DNA from: Veronia nyctiphanis
Lineage (GTDB): Bacteria; Pseudomonadota; Gammaproteobacteria; Enterobacterales; Vibrionaceae
Length of the DNA: 64,000 bases
Direction: 5' to 3'
NCBI RefSeq assembly: GCF_004116385.1
Contig: NZ_PEIB01000019.1
Coordinates: 1-64,000, forward strand
Below are positions 20,039 to 31,091 of the stretch, one piece after another (position 1 is the first letter of the stretch; each line of letters opens with the position of its first letter). The translations under genes were made by a program, and so were the position numbers. Under the pieces are notes generated by a model that was given only the letters and a program-made list of their open reading frames with translations, was not told the origin of the DNA and searched no databases.

Positions 20039-22416
20039 TTAGAATGAACGTCCAAGTGTAAAGTTAAAGAACTCTTCTTCATCCCCGTCGAACTTCCTGA
20101 TCGGTTTAGAGATGGTAAAGACTAGCGGAATAAAGGTCTGCCAGGTCAAAGAGACACCATATGAAGCGCGATAGTTGGCTGGGTCGCTGTAATCGAGCAA
20201 ATTAGGGTTACCTGAGAACTGACGAGCTGCATCTACGTCAAACTCCGTATCCCAGACCGACGCAGCATCGACAAAGAAGCTGGTTCTCACTTGCCTGCGA
20301 GCACCCTCAGACAAAAATGGTAGCGGGAAGATAAGCTCAGCGCTTGTTGCTGCCGTCGCGTTACCACCTATAGACTCATCTCTTGCCGACGAGCCAGCCT
20401 TGTGAACCGCTCTTGGACCTACCGTGTTGCTCCGGAAACCACGCAACGTGGTGAAACCACCCGCCGTATAGTTTTCATAGAAAGGCAACAGATAATCACT
20501 GCCATCTTTATCGCCATAACCATTGCCGTAGCCAAGTCTGCCTCTCGTTAGGAAGGTAAAGCTGTGGTCATCCGTTAAAGGAATGTAGTTACGAATGTTG
20601 TACTGAGCTTTGAAGAACTGAACATCAGAGCCTGGTACCGTCATACGGAAAGAGGCACGCTGATAATTACCTTCCGTTGGGAAGATGCCACGGTTGAGAG
20701 CATTGCGGGTCCAAGACACAGACCAGTCAAAGTTATCTACGTCGAGGCTCGAATCACTGGTTACGTTCTTGCGCTGAACGTCCAAGAAATTTTTGAGCTG
20801 GAAGTAGTCGCTCAGGTTACCAATGGTGTTGTGTTGATAACCTACCGAGAAATCGAAGTAGTTGATTTCATCGAACGGGAAACCCCACGACAGCTCAGTA
20901 CCGTAACTGGTGTTCGTGTATTCGGCGAGGTTGGCGTTTTTCGAGGTAAACTCGTTATAAAAGACGTTACCACCAAGGCTGACACCATCCAGTGTCCAGT
21001 AAGGGTCACGGTAGTCAAGGTTCAGCTCTTTCTCTGCCTCGGTAAACATGGTGCGAATACCGACCTGATTACCCGTACCAGCAAAGTTATTCTGCGTAAC
21101 ACCTAAGTGGAAGCTGACGCCTTGCGACGTACCGTAGCCGATACCACCGGTAAAGTTACCAACGCTTGCTTCTTTGACTGAGTAAATCACGTCAACCTGA
21201 TCGTCGGTACCCGGCACACGGACGGTCTGAACATTTACGTTTTCAAAAAAACCAAGGCGATTCAGTTTAGTTTTACTGTCTTCCACCGCTTTGGCGTTCA
21301 GCAGCTACTCTCCATCTGGAGCATCTCACGGCGCAACACTTCGTCTTTAGTGACCTGGTTACCGTTAAAGCGGATATTTCTCACGTAAACCCGTTTACCC
21401 GGATCTACCTTCACAGACAGAGAGACGGTTTTATTCTTGTCGTCAAATTCAGGGATCGTAGTGACATCTGGGTACGCATAGCCTGACTCGCCTAACACTC
21501 GCTTGATGGACTCTTCAAGTGCAGTGACTTTTGTACCATCAAATGCGTCACCCGGCTGAATCTTAAGCAATTCATGGAACTTCTCTGTATTTTTCTGACC
21601 GATGAAGCGCACATTTTTAACGGTATAGATATCACCCTCATCGATATTAAGCGTAATGTAAACGCCCTTTCTGTCGGGTGAAATAGACACTTGTGTTGAG
21701 TTAATTTTGAACTTTGGATAACCGCGGCTGAGATAAAACGTTCTTAAATTCTCGAGGTCACCCGCCAATGCTTGCTTTTGGTACTTTTCATTGGCAATGA
21801 AGTTCCACCAAGGCACGTCAGAACGCAATTTGAACGTTGATTTCAACTCTTCATCAGAAATTTTCTCATTACCGATGAAGTTAATCTGTTGGATTTTTGC
21901 CGATACGCCCTCGGTGAAGACAAATTTGACGTCGGCACGGTTTCGAGGAAGCGGCGTGATAACTGTGCTTACTCGGGCATTGTATTTACCCACACTGTAG
22001 TAAAAGTCTTCAAGGCCCTGCTCAATCACGGAGAGACGTGAACGGTCTAGGCCTTCACCGACAGATAAACCTGACGACGTGAGGTTACCTTTCAGCTGCT
22101 CTTCTTTTATGGCTTTGTTACCAGAAAAAGAGATGCTGGCAATAGTGGGCCTTTCAATGACCTTAACCAGTAAGTCATTACCATCCCTGAAGACTCGCAC
22201 GTCTTCGAAGTTGCCACTGGCAAACAGTGCTTTGATAACACCTGAAATTTGATCATCATCGACCGTATCGCCGACTCTGACCGGAATTGCCAGTAATGCT
22301 GCGCCGACACTTACGCGCTGCAGCCCCTCAAATCGAATATCACTGATCTTAAAATCTGATGCAGCAACACTGCTCGAAAACAGAAGAGAGGCCAGTAGAA
22401 GTTTTTTTATCGCCAT
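20039..22416 (-). CDS. bamA: outer membrane protein assembly factor BamA, one apparent frameshift
   Basis: BamA is the Omp85 core of the machine that folds beta-barrels into the outer membrane. The first frame (21298-22416) has a signal peptide and the five POTRA domains. The second (20039-21286) has the barrel with VRGF-type lid sequence [15 protein letters not shown] and a C-terminal Phe. POTRA5 breaks at [11 protein letters not shown]; one missing G near 21302 restores Trp-Leu and runs on into [19 protein letters not shown]. The corrected protein has 792 residues, near the usual ~800. BamA is essential, so a sequencing error is the sensible reading. Confidence 0.95.
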
Positions 22417-22473
22417 CGCTGTTCTGATTATTCCTTGCTATACGCTGTTCGAAAATTCATCCCGTTCGACACT

Positions 22474-23829
22474 TTATAGTCGGGCGAAATCGTTAAATAA
22501 TGCAACGGCCATAAGCATTACGAGTAATGCCGAGCCAATCCGGTAACCAAACTCCTGCACTTTTTCAGAAACAGGTCGACGGGTTACCGCTTCCACGCCA
22601 AAAAACAGCAGGTGTCCGCCATCCAGCACAGGGAGAGGGAAAAGGTTAATGATCCCCAAATTCACACTAATGAAAGCTAAAAAGCCGAGAAAATGAACAA
22701 GGCCAATCTGTGCCGTCATACCAGCCCCTTTCGCAATCGAAATAGGGCCGCTTAAATTCTTCACTGCGACATCACCTGTCAGCAGTTTCTTCACCATCTC
22801 AGCGGTTAACACCACAATTTGCCAAGTTTTTGTCAAGGCTGCGGGTACTGCCTCCAGTGGGCCATATTGCATGTTGAATCGATAAGATTCTGGCCATGGT
22901 TCAACCTCTGGAGCGACACCGGCAAATCCAATATCAATATCACCTTGTTTACGTAAACCCGGCGTTAACTCAAGTGTTAGCGTTTCTCCCGCGCGCAGCA
23001 CACTCACTGAGAGTGGTTTGTTTGGACTTTGTCTTATTGCCTCAACTGCTTGTTGCCATTGATTGATTTCTGTTCCATCGATAGCAATAATCTTATCGCC
23101 AGCTTGCAGTCCAGAAGCTTGAGCAGGCGATCCTTCGGTTACTTGCGCAACACTCATCAACACCGCAGGTCTAAACGGTATGATACCTAAGGTCCTGAGT
23201 GGTGACTCCTTTTCGGGATCAAAGGTCCAATTTTCCAGATCGAGGCGCTTATTGACCTCAAAGCCCTGACTATTTTCCGGAATCGCTGTGATCGTCAACT
23301 CGGGGTCACCAATATGACCGATTAACTGTAAATTAACCGAATCCCAATCAGCGGTTTTGATACCTGAAACCCCAGTAAGTTCCATTCCGGCGGTGATTCC
23401 CGCTTTCTGGGCAATAGAATCTGGTGCTACGTCACCAACTACTGGTTTGATAGCGGGCGTGCCTATCATCATGACCAACCAGTAAAGGAAAAATGCAAAA
23501 ATGAAGTTAGCGGCAGGGCCAGCCGCCACTATCGCGCTGCGTTGCCAAAGGGGTTTGTTATTGAATGCCTGATGTTTCAGATGTTCGGGAACCTCCTCAA
23601 CACGTTCATCAAGCATTTTCACATAGCCCCCAAGCGGGATCATCGCCAGCGTATATTCGGTGCCGTCTTTGCCCATTTTTCGCCAGATAGCTTTACCAAA
23701 ACCGAGAGAAAAACGTTCAACGTGAACCCCGCAGCGTCTGGCTACCCAAAAATGACCATATTCATGAACGGCAATCAGCAGTCCCAGCGCGACCAGAAAA
23801 GCGGCGAGGTTCCATAAAATTCCAATCAT
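22474..23829 (-). CDS. rseP: RIP site-2 protease RseP
   Basis: RseP is an inner-membrane zinc protease that cleaves anti-sigma factor RseA after DegS, releasing sigma E; it also clears remnant signal peptides. The catalytic HEYGH motif is at residues 22-26 in the first membrane helix. Two PDZ domains span roughly residues 115-310 (for example [19 protein letters not shown]), and the second zinc-ligand motif is [14 protein letters not shown]. The 451-residue length is normal. Its start overlaps the dxr stop (ATGA). Confidence 0.96.
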   Translation of the reverse strand: MIGILWNLAAFLVALGLLIAVHEYGHFWVARRCGVHVERFSLGFGKAIWRKMGKDGTEYTLAMIPLGGYVKMLDERVEEVPEHLKHQAFNNKPLWQRSAIVAAGPAANFIFAFFLYWLVMMIGTPAIKPVVGDVAPDSIAQKAGITAGMELTGVSGIKTADWDSVNLQLIGHIGDPELTITAIPENSQGFEVNKRLDLENWTFDPEKESPLRTLGIIPFRPAVLMSVAQVTEGSPAQASGLQAGDKIIAIDGTEINQWQQAVEAIRQSPNKPLSVSVLRAGETLTLELTPGLRKQGDIDIGFAGVAPEVEPWPESYRFNMQYGPLEAVPAALTKTWQIVVLTAEMVKKLLTGDVAVKNLSGPISIAKGAGMTAQIGLVHFLGFLAFISVNLGIINLFPLPVLDGGHLLFFGVEAVTRRPVSEKVQEFGYRIGSALLVMLMAVALFNDFARL

Positions 23830-25021
23830 TCAGATATCCTTTTCACCCAATGTGACGCCATATCACGGGCTGACTTATCCAATTCCATCAAACAATCAAA
23901 GCCATCTGGTTCGACGAGATTTGCTTCTTGTAACACAGCATCGTTGATTTCAGCAATCTGCGTAAAGCCAATTTGACGGTTGAGGAAGGCTGCAACCGAT
24001 ATTTCATTTGCTGCATTCAATGTTGTCGTTGCCGCCTGTCCCGAATAGCAAGCATCAATGGCCAACTTCAAGCAGGGGTATCGCGCAAAGTCTGGTGACA
24101 GAAACGTGAATTCTCCCACTTTGCTGAAATCAAGGGGCGATACACCGGCGTCCACTCGTGTTGGATATGACATAGCCGCAGCTATTGGCGTACACATGTC
24201 TGGTTGTCCCATCTGCGCCAGTACAGATCCATCTTTGTACTGCACCATAGAGTGAATCACAGATTGCGGATGGATAATCACATCAAGCTGGTCGCGGGAT
24301 GCGTTGAAGAGCCACCGCGCCTCAATATACTCGAGGCCTTTATTCATCATTGTGGCCGAATCGACAGAGATTTTCGGGCCCATCGACCAGTTAGGGTGAG
24401 CTATCGCCTGCTCGGGTGTCACTGATGACAAACTGGCAATATCGGTATACCTGAAGGGACCACCGGAGCCCGTAAGAAGAATCTTGTTTATGCCCGCATC
24501 ATCAAGGTCACATTTACCTGGCTGGGTTTGAACACCCTGAGGTAGACACTGGAAAATCGCATTGTGTTCGCTGTCAACAGGCAGCAGTTCCGCGCCATAT
24601 TGGTATACCGCATCAATAAACAACTGACCTGACATGACCAGTGCTTCTTTATTGGCAAGAAGGACGCGTTTACCGGCTTTTACCGCAGCATGGTGGGCAT
24701 TAAACCAGCTGCACCAACAATCGCAGCCATGACAGTGGTCACCTCATCGAGTGAAGCAACCTGACACATACCTTGCTCGCCACTCAACACCTCAGTCGCA
24801 AGACCGTGCTCCTTGAGTAAATCGCGAAGACGAATTGCTGCTTGTTCATCAGACATCGCAGCAAAATCAGGTCGCCACTTAACGCACAATGCCAACATCT
24901 TATCGACGTTGGCATTTGCTGCCAGCGCGGCAACCGAAAATGACTCAGGGTTTTTTTCGATGACAGCGAGAGTGCTGCTTCCTATTGAACCCGTCGCACC
25001 AAGAATCGTTACTTTTTGCAT
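23826..25021 (-). CDS. dxr: 1-deoxy-D-xylulose-5-phosphate reductoisomerase, one apparent frameshift
   Basis: Dxr (IspC) converts DXP to MEP with NADPH in the non-mevalonate isoprenoid pathway. The first frame (24680-25021) has the NADPH motif [14 protein letters not shown] and ends at AAGLMPTM. The second frame has [25 protein letters not shown] and [15 protein letters not shown] (metal and substrate site). One missing G near 24686 restores [15 protein letters not shown], giving 398 residues, the E. coli length. The gene is essential in this pathway, which argues for a sequence error. Confidence 0.94.
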
Positions 25022-25076
25022 TGGATATTCTGCCTCAGCTTCTTATCCACCTGACAGGCTGTGCTGACAGGCATGT

Positions 25077-25925
25077 TCATGAAAGTAATGAATACATTAC
25101 GGTAAATACGGGAAAAGCTGCCGTTAGGCTATCAATACGATCTAAAATTCCGCCATGCCCCGGAAGTATGTTACCGCTGTCTTTCACGCCAGCGACGCGT
25201 TTAAACATACTTTCAGCCAGATCACCAAGTACAGATGCAAATGCGGTGACGAGAGCAATCAAACCCAATACAGGAAGTGATGAGAAAGGGATATCCAGCA
25301 AGTCAGCAAACGTAACTGTGACCACCATGGCCGCCAACATACCGCCAAGTAAACCCTCGATGGTTTTGTTCGGGCTGACATTTGGCGCCATTTTTCGCTT
25401 ACCGAAACGTTTACCGGCAAAGTAAGCCCCAGAGTCAGCCGACCAAACCAGCAGGCAAACCAGCAGGACTAGCTTTGCACCCATCAAACTGTCAACGTTA
25501 TATTCCTGAGCACGAAGGTAAAGCACGCTCCACATAAAGGGTAACAACGTAAGTACGCCAAACACCTGCCGCATCACACCGCTGTCGCGCCACCATGCGG
25601 TTTTGTTTGGATAACTTAACACCATGCCAGATGCTAATAACCACCATAGCGCACCTATAAGCGCGACAGCCGTTGCCCCGGATACCACTAAATTTAAACT
25701 GCTGACATCAAAAGGGAGTGCTACGAGAGACACAGCCAATAAAATAGCTGGAGTGATGAAATGCTTAATCCTTGAGAGGGGAGTGACAAATTTTGTCCAT
25801 TCCCAATGTCCCAACAGCGTCACTATAGCGATAGCGCCAACAAACATCTCAAACGGTAAGTAAAAGATGCCTGCGACAACTAAGGGAGCGAGAACTGCTG
25901 CCGTTAAAATTCGTTGTTTTAGCAA
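25077..25925 (-). CDS. cdsA: phosphatidate cytidylyltransferase
   Basis: CdsA makes CDP-diacylglycerol from phosphatidic acid and CTP, the branch-point of phospholipid synthesis. The 282-residue protein is very hydrophobic, with about eight membrane helices. The C-terminal signature is seen as SADSGAYFAGKRFGKRK and then SPNKTIEG, with KDSGNILPGHGGILDRIDS at the end. It lies between uppS and dxr. Confidence 0.95.
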   Translation of the reverse strand: MLKQRILTAAVLAPLVVAGIFYLPFEMFVGAIAIVTLLGHWEWTKFVTPLSRIKHFITPAILLAVSLVALPFDVSSLNLVVSGATAVALIGALWWLLASGMVLSYPNKTAWWRDSGVMRQVFGVLTLLPFMWSVLYLRAQEYNVDSLMGAKLVLLVCLLVWSADSGAYFAGKRFGKRKMAPNVSPNKTIEGLLGGMLAAMVVTVTFADLLDIPFSSLPVLGLIALVTAFASVLGDLAESMFKRVAGVKDSGNILPGHGGILDRIDSLTAAFPVFTVMYSLLS

Positions 25926-25934
25926 ACGAAACCT

Positions 25935-26704
25935 CTAATTTTCTGTTTCTAGCATCGCCTGAATTTGTTCTCCGGTGCAGCCAAAACGGCGCTCACGATT
26001 TATATACCAGGCAATGGCATCAGACAGGCTTTTTTCATTAAAATCAGCCAATACTCATCGGTGAAGTAGAGTTCGGCATAGGCAGCCTGCCAGAGTATAA
26101 AGTTACTGATTCGGCACTCACCGCTGGTGCGGATCATCAAATCAACGTCAGGTTGTCCTGCCGTGCTGAGGTGCACAGCAATGTCGCCATCGGTAATGGA
26201 ATCAGGGTCCAATTCACCGCGCGCGGCTTGATGTGCGAGCTTTTTAACAGACTGGGTGATATCCCATTGTCCGCCATAATTCGCAGCCACATTGAGTACC
26301 AGCTTGGTATTATCCTTAGTCAGCTCTTCAGCTCGGGCAATTTTATCCTGAAGTGAACGACTGAATCTCGACTTGTCGCCAATCACCTGAAGTCTGACAC
26401 CATTTTTGTGCAGACGTTTCACCTCTCGGCCCAAAACAGTGACAAACAGCTCCATTAAGAGGCTGACTTCCTCCTGTGGGCGACGCCAGTTTTCACTACT
26501 AAAAGCAAATAAGGTGAGAACCTGAATCCCTAGTCGATTGGCAGCAGAGACTGTTTTTCGTACCGACTCCACACCCGCTTTATGACCGAACATTCTCGCT
26601 TTACCACGTGCCTTTGCCCAACGTCCGTTGCCATCCATGATGATAGCAATATGTTTGGGCAGGGAACCTTGGGAGATATGGGTGTCAGTCAGTTTGGAAC
26701 TCAT
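25935..26704 (-). CDS. uppS: undecaprenyl diphosphate synthase, one apparent frameshift near the 3' end
   Basis: UppS (IspU) extends FPP with eight isoprene units to make the lipid carrier for peptidoglycan and O-antigen. The catalytic Asp lies in [15 protein letters not shown] near residue 24, followed by GHKAGVESV and [11 protein letters not shown]. The frame is lost after [10 protein letters not shown]; the next frame carries [11 protein letters not shown] and the family-typical ending INRERRFG before a TAG at 25935. One missing base near 26047-26049 (restoring GGCCTG, giving W-P-D-F) yields 256 residues. The gene is essential, so an error is likely. Confidence 0.93.
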
Positions 26705-26716
26705 TGGGTGCCTTTA

Positions 26717-26752
26717 AAAATAAAAAGCGCTGTACTGCCAGCACAGCGCTTT
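26717..26752 (-). terminator. terminator after frr
   Basis: The stem AAGCGCTGT/ACAGCGCTT on the minus strand is followed by a T-rich tail, in the gap between frr and uppS. It probably separates the rpsB-frr group from the isoprenoid/envelope group, at least partly. Confidence 0.8.
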
Positions 26753-26778
26753 GCAAATGAATCAGAGTGTAGTCAGAA

Positions 26779-27336
26779 TTAGACTTCCATCAACTCTTTT
26801 TCTTTCGCTTCAAGAACCAGATCGACATCCTTAACAGCGGCGTCAGTCAGCTTTTGGACTTCTTCCTGACCTTGACGCTCTTCATCTTCAGAGATGTCTT
26901 TGTCTTTCAACAACGCTTTGAGGTTGCTGTTAGCGTCACGACGGATATTGCGAATAGCAACACGGCCTTGTTCTGCTTCAGCACGAACAATCTTAACCAT
27001 GTCCTTACGACGTTCTTCTGTAAGCGGTGGCAGAGGAACGCGGATAACGTTACCCGCAGACATTGGGTTCAGACCAAGGTCAGATGTCATGATCGCTTTT
27101 TCTACCTTCGGCGATAGCTCACGATCGAATACTGTGATCGCCAGAGTGCGGGCATCTTCCGCCACTACATTGGCGACTTGGTTCAGTGGTGTATTAGTAC
27201 CGTAGTACTCAACCGAAATAGTATCTAACAGGCTCGGGTGTGCACGACCTGTACGGATTTTTGCCATCTGATTTTTTAGTGCTTCAACACTTTTTTCCAT
27301 GCGCGACTGCGCATCTTGTTTGATGTCGTTGATCAC
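26779..27336 (-). CDS. frr: ribosome recycling factor
   Basis: RRF, with EF-G, splits post-termination ribosomes. The 185-residue protein has the hinge-helix layout of the family: [23 protein letters not shown] at the N-terminus (helix 1), then a small beta domain, and a long charged helix ([12 protein letters not shown]). It follows pyrH as in most bacteria. Confidence 0.97.
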   Translation of the reverse strand: MINDIKQDAQSRMEKSVEALKNQMAKIRTGRAHPSLLDTISVEYYGTNTPLNQVANVVAEDARTLAITVFDRELSPKVEKAIMTSDLGLNPMSAGNVIRVPLPPLTEERRKDMVKIVRAEAEQGRVAIRNIRRDANSNLKALLKDKDISEDEERQGQEEVQKLTDAAVKDVDLVLEAKEKELMEV

Positions 27337-27392
27337 GAGAATATCCTTGAAGATTCTTTATCTATCGATTGGGATTATGCCACTAAAATCGA

Positions 27393-28121
27393 TTAACCGT
27401 TATTAATTAGTGTGCCTTCCTGTTCACCCATCACAACACGGCGCAGCGCACCTGGCTTATTCATATTGAAAACACGAATAGGCATCTTGTGGTCGCGAGC
27501 AAGAGTGAAAGCAGCCACATCCATCACTTTAAGCTCTTTTTCTAATACAACCTGATAATTCAGGTGGCTATACAATTCAGCGTCGGGGTTCTTTACCGGA
27601 TCGTCAGTATATACACCATCAACTTTGGTTGCTTTGATCACAATATCAGATTCGATCTCAATACCGCGTAAGCATGCTGCAGAGTCAGTGGTAAAGAAAG
27701 GGTTACCTGTACCCGCAGAGAAAATCACCACGCGACCGTTGCGCAGCTGGCTGATTGCTTCAGCCCAATTGTAACTGTCGCACACCCCGTTTAACGGGAT
27801 TGCAGACATAACCCGAGCGTTCACATAGGCACGGTGCAGCGCATCTCGCATTGCCAAACCGTTCATCACAGTGGCAAGCATACCCATGTGGTCGCCCACA
27901 ACCCGGTTCATTCCAGCTTCTGCAAGGCCAGCTCCACGGAACAGGTTACCACCACCGATAACCAGACCAACCTGAACACCCAGCTCGACCAGTTCTTTAA
28001 TTTCTTGCGCCATACGATCTAGAACCGCAGGATCAATACCGAAACCTTCATCACCTTGAAGTGCTTCGCCACTGAGTTTTAAAAGGATTCGTTGATACGC
28101 TGGTTTTGGATTTGTCGTCAT
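27393..28121 (-). CDS. pyrH: UMP kinase
   Basis: PyrH phosphorylates UMP to UDP; it is a hexameric amino-acid-kinase-fold enzyme regulated by GTP and UTP. Motifs include [13 protein letters not shown] at the N-terminus, [12 protein letters not shown], and [17 protein letters not shown] at the nucleotide site. A GTG at 28139 is also in frame, but the ATG at 28121 has AAAGG nine bases upstream and gives the family start (242 residues). Confidence 0.96.
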   Translation of the reverse strand: MTTNPKPAYQRILLKLSGEALQGDEGFGIDPAVLDRMAQEIKELVELGVQVGLVIGGGNLFRGAGLAEAGMNRVVGDHMGMLATVMNGLAMRDALHRAYVNARVMSAIPLNGVCDSYNWAEAISQLRNGRVVIFSAGTGNPFFTTDSAACLRGIEIESDIVIKATKVDGVYTDDPVKNPDAELYSHLNYQVVLEKELKVMDVAAFTLARDHKMPIRVFNMNKPGALRRVVMGEQEGTLINNG

Positions 28122-28163
28122 TATCAGTACCTTTGGCACGTACTTTAGGGGGAATGGGGTTGT

Positions 28164-28190
28164 AAAAAGACCGCAGGGAACTGCGGTCTT
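28164..28190 (-). terminator. terminator after tsf
   Basis: On the minus strand AGACCGCAG/CTGCGGTCT forms a 9-bp stem with a four-base loop, followed by a T-run. It ends the rpsB-tsf transcript before pyrH. Confidence 0.88.
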
Positions 28191-28208
28191 TTGGGTTCAA
28201 AAGGGTTA

Positions 28209-29048
28209 TTAACCTTTTTGAACTGCAGCAACTTCAGCAGCGAAGTCGACTTCTTCTTTCTCAATACCTTCACCCACTTCAAAGCGGATAAAGTTAGAAA
28301 CAGTTGCGCCTTTCTCTTTCAGCATCTGACCAACAGTTACTGAAGGATCCATAACGAACGCCTGACCAGTCAGAGAAACTTCGCCAGTGAATTTCTTCAT
28401 GCGGCCAACAACCATTTTCTCAGCGATTTCAGCTGGCTTGCCAGACTGCATCGCGATGTCGATTTGGATTTGCTTCTCTTTTTCTACAACGTCAGCTGGT
28501 ACATCTTCTGGAGTAACATACTCAGGCTTAGAAGCAGCAACGTGCATTGCAACGTGCTTGATCACTTCTGCTTCAGCGTCTGCTGCAACAACAACACCGA
28601 TACGGTCGCCGTGACGGTAAGAACCCACTTTCACGCCTTCGATGAACTCAACACGACGGATGCTCATGTTTTCGCCGATCTTAGCAACAAGAGTAGAGCG
28701 TTGTTCTTCGAACTTCGCTTGCAGTGCTTCGATTTGCAGGCTTTCAGCCAGAGCAGCTTCAGCAACTTCGTTTGCAAAAGCAACGAAAGATGCATCTTTA
28801 GCAACGAAGTCAGTTTCACAGTTAACTTCAACGATAGCTGCTTTGCCACCGTCTTCTTTAACTAGGATCAGACCTTCAGCAGCAACACGGCCAGCTTTTT
28901 TCGCAGCTTTAGCAGCACCGCTCTTACGCATGTTCTCAATCGCAAGCTCGATGTCAGCGTTTGCTTCAACCAGTGCTTTTTTACATTCCATCATGCCTGC
29001 GCCAGTGCGCTCACGCAGTTCTTTTACCAGGGCAGCGGTAACAGCCAT
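28209..29048 (-). CDS. tsf: translation elongation factor Ts
   Basis: EF-Ts is the guanine-nucleotide exchange factor for EF-Tu. The N-terminal UBA-like domain contains [20 protein letters not shown], and the core signature [12 protein letters not shown] is present. The 279 residues are close to the E. coli length. It is co-transcribed with rpsB through a hairpin in the gap between them. Confidence 0.98.
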   Translation of the reverse strand: MAVTAALVKELRERTGAGMMECKKALVEANADIELAIENMRKSGAAKAAKKAGRVAAEGLILVKEDGGKAAIVEVNCETDFVAKDASFVAFANEVAEAALAESLQIEALQAKFEEQRSTLVAKIGENMSIRRVEFIEGVKVGSYRHGDRIGVVVAADAEAEVIKHVAMHVAASKPEYVTPEDVPADVVEKEKQIQIDIAMQSGKPAEIAEKMVVGRMKKFTGEVSLTGQAFVMDPSVTVGQMLKEKGATVSNFIRFEVGEGIEKEEVDFAAEVAAVQKG

Positions 29049-29079
29049 TGTTCATTCCTCGATTCGAAACTATTTGGGT

Positions 29080-29109
29080 AAAAATCAGGGGCCATAATAC
29101 GGCCCCTGT
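29080..29109 (-). terminator. intercistronic terminator/attenuator between rpsB and tsf
   Basis: CAGGGGCC pairs with GGCCCCTG around a seven-base loop, with a T-rich tail on the minus strand. In E. coli a partial terminator between these genes sets the S2:EF-Ts ratio; the same role is likely here. Confidence 0.75.
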
Positions 29110-29179
29110 TAACCTACTTAGCTTACAGTACTGTTTGTGACAGACTGATGGCTAAGAACGCTCACAAGGAGCAGATGTC

Positions 29180-29908
29180 TTATTCAGCGACTTCAACCAG
29201 CTCATTTTCAGCTTGAGCGACGATGTCTTGGCTGCGGCCTTCGCCGTATGCTTGTGCTGCTGCGTTCAGGTACAGTTGAACTGCACGGATCGCATCATCG
29301 TTACCAGGGATAACGAAATCAACACCGTCTGGGTCAGAGTTAGTATCAACAACTGCGTATACAGGGATACCCAGGTTGTTCGCTTCTTTAACTGCGATGT
29401 GCTCGTGATCTGCATCGATTACGAACAGTGCGTCAGGCAGACCGCCCATGTTTTTGATACCACCCAGAGACTTCTCGAGTTTCTCCATTTCACGGGTACG
29501 CATCAGAGCTTCTTTCTTAGTCAGCTTGTCGAAAGTACCATCAGTAGACTGAGCTTCAAGGTCTTTCAGACGCTTGATTGACTGGCGAACAGTTTTCCAG
29601 TTAGTCAGCATACCGCCCAACCAACGGTTGTTCACGTAGTACTGGTCACAGCTTTCAGCAGCAGCTTTTACAGATTCGCTAGCGGCACGCTTAGTACCAA
29701 CGAAAAGTACTTTACCTTTACGCTCACCAACTTTAGTCAGTTCGCCCAGTACTTCGTTGAACATTGGTACAGTTTTTTCTAGGTTGATGATGTGCACCTT
29801 GTTACGAGCACCAAAAATGAAAGGTTTCATTTTTGGGTTCCAGTAACGGGTTTGGTGACCGAAGTGAACACCAGCTTTAAGCATGTCGCGCATTGAAACA
29901 GTAGCCAT
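29180..29908 (-). CDS. rpsB: 30S ribosomal protein S2
   Basis: S2 binds the 30S head-body junction with S1. The 242 residues include the family start [19 protein letters not shown], then [30 protein letters not shown] and [24 protein letters not shown] ribosome-binding site precedes the ATG. It heads the long minus-strand gene run and is preceded by a structured leader. Confidence 0.98.
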   Translation of the reverse strand: MATVSMRDMLKAGVHFGHQTRYWNPKMKPFIFGARNKVHIINLEKTVPMFNEVLGELTKVGERKGKVLFVGTKRAASESVKAAAESCDQYYVNNRWLGGMLTNWKTVRQSIKRLKDLEAQSTDGTFDKLTKKEALMRTREMEKLEKSLGGIKNMGGLPDALFVIDADHEHIAVKEANNLGIPVYAVVDTNSDPDGVDFVIPGNDDAIRAVQLYLNAAAQAYGEGRSQDIVAQAENELVEVAE

Positions 29909-30069
29909 TTTACATCCTCTTGGGGTTAGGCCTCCACATATCCCATACTGCCGACCCTAGGGCACCCCGGCGTATGTGCCGATATGTGTGTGAGTTAATT
30001 AAAATATCAGTATTAGAACACACCGAATCGAAACCCTTTTTCAAGGATTGATCAATAAGGCGTATTTCG
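29909..30069 (-). ncRNA. rpsB mRNA leader (S2-autoregulatory, t44/tff type)
   Basis: About 160 bases separate the promoter from rpsB. They contain GC-rich inverted segments (the GGGGTGCCC area near 29960, then GGCCTAACCCC just before the ribosome-binding site) able to fold over the initiation region. In E. coli this leader, listed as t44/tff RNA, is the site of S2 feedback. The assignment rests on position and visible pairing, not a covariance search. Confidence 0.6.
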
Positions 30070-30075
30070 GCGCGC

Positions 30076-30105
30076 TTTATACCATAAAAACACACCTATA
30101 ATCCA
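30076..30105 (-). promoter_or_regulatory. rpsB promoter with GC-rich discriminator
   Basis: The minus strand has -10 TATAAA (30076-30081), followed at once by GCGCGCC, the kind of discriminator that confers stringent (ppGpp/DksA) control on ribosomal promoters. The -35 region is weak (around 30099-30105). It is divergent from map. Confidence 0.6.
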
Positions 30106-30224
30106 GTATAGTTTTATCAATACAGATGGATGAAGGTTCCCTACGCCAGCGTCCGTTGTTAATATGTAAAGCATACCGAACCATTAAAGCCTGCATATAG
30201 CGGGTTTGCTGTTGAGAGAATTCC

Positions 30225-31022
30225 ATGAGCGCCAAAATAAAATCGGCCGAAGAAATTGAAAAAATGCGGGTTGCAGGCCGCCTAGCTGCAGAAGTATTAG
30301 AAATGATTGGTCCACACGTTAAACCCGGAGTGACCACCAAGGAGCTTGACGATATTTGCCATCAGTATATCACTGAGAAGCAAGACGCTATCCCTGCACC
30401 GCTCAACTACCATGGTTTCCCGAAATCAATCTGTACATCCATCAATCATGTCGTATGCCATGGCATTCCAAGTGACGGTGATGTGCTTAAAGATGGCGAT
30501 ATCGTCAATATCGATATTACCGTGATAAAAGATGGCTACCATGGTGATACCTCGAAGATGTTCTTTGTCGGTGAAGTGTCACTTGAAGACAAACGCCTTT
30601 GTCGTGTTGCGCAGGAAAGCCTCTACCATGCCATTAAAAAGGTCAAACCCGGGGCGCGAATCGGTGATATTGGCACGGCTATCCAAAAGTTCATTAAAGG
30701 CGGAACGGGACGCTACTCAATCGTCAAAGATTATTGCGGCCACGGTATCGGGTCTGAATTCCACGAGGATCCGCAAATCGTTCACTACAAGAATAATGAT
30801 CGTACCCTTCTACAACCGGGTATGTGCTTTACCATTGAGCCAATGATCAACGCAGGAAAGTTTGGCACTGTGCTGGACGATGACGATGGCTGGACGGTTT
30901 ACACAGTCGATGGTAAAAACTCAGCGCAGTGGGAGCACACCCTCGTCGTAACCGACAAAGGCTGTGAAATTCTCACATTACGTGAAGAAGAAGAGTTACC
31001 CCGCATCATGGTGAATGCCTGA
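30225..31022 (+). CDS. map: methionine aminopeptidase, type I
   Basis: Map removes N-terminal methionine from new proteins using a dinuclear metal site. The 265-residue protein has the pita-bread fold motifs in order: HGIPSDGDVLKDGDIVNID (metal Asp), YHGDTSKMFFVG (second Asp), GHGIGSEFHEDPQI (His), CFTIEPMIN (Glu) and QWEHTLVVT (Glu). It is divergent from rpsB and upstream of glnD, as in E. coli. Confidence 0.97.
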   Translation: MSAKIKSAEEIEKMRVAGRLAAEVLEMIGPHVKPGVTTKELDDICHQYITEKQDAIPAPLNYHGFPKSICTSINHVVCHGIPSDGDVLKDGDIVNIDITVIKDGYHGDTSKMFFVGEVSLEDKRLCRVAQESLYHAIKKVKPGARIGDIGTAIQKFIKGGTGRYSIVKDYCGHGIGSEFHEDPQIVHYKNNDRTLLQPGMCFTIEPMINAGKFGTVLDDDDGWTVYTVDGKNSAQWEHTLVVTDKGCEILTLREEEELPRIMVNA

Positions 31023-31032
31023 TTCGCGATTA

Positions 31033-31057
31033 AGCCGACATGTTGTCGGCTTTTTTA
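31033..31057 (+). terminator. terminator after map
   Basis: The stem AGCCGACA/TGTCGGCT with a three-base loop is followed by six T, eleven bases past the map stop codon. Confidence 0.85.
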
Positions 31058-31091
31058 TTTGAAGCGCCGGTTTGATTGACTAAGGACAGTT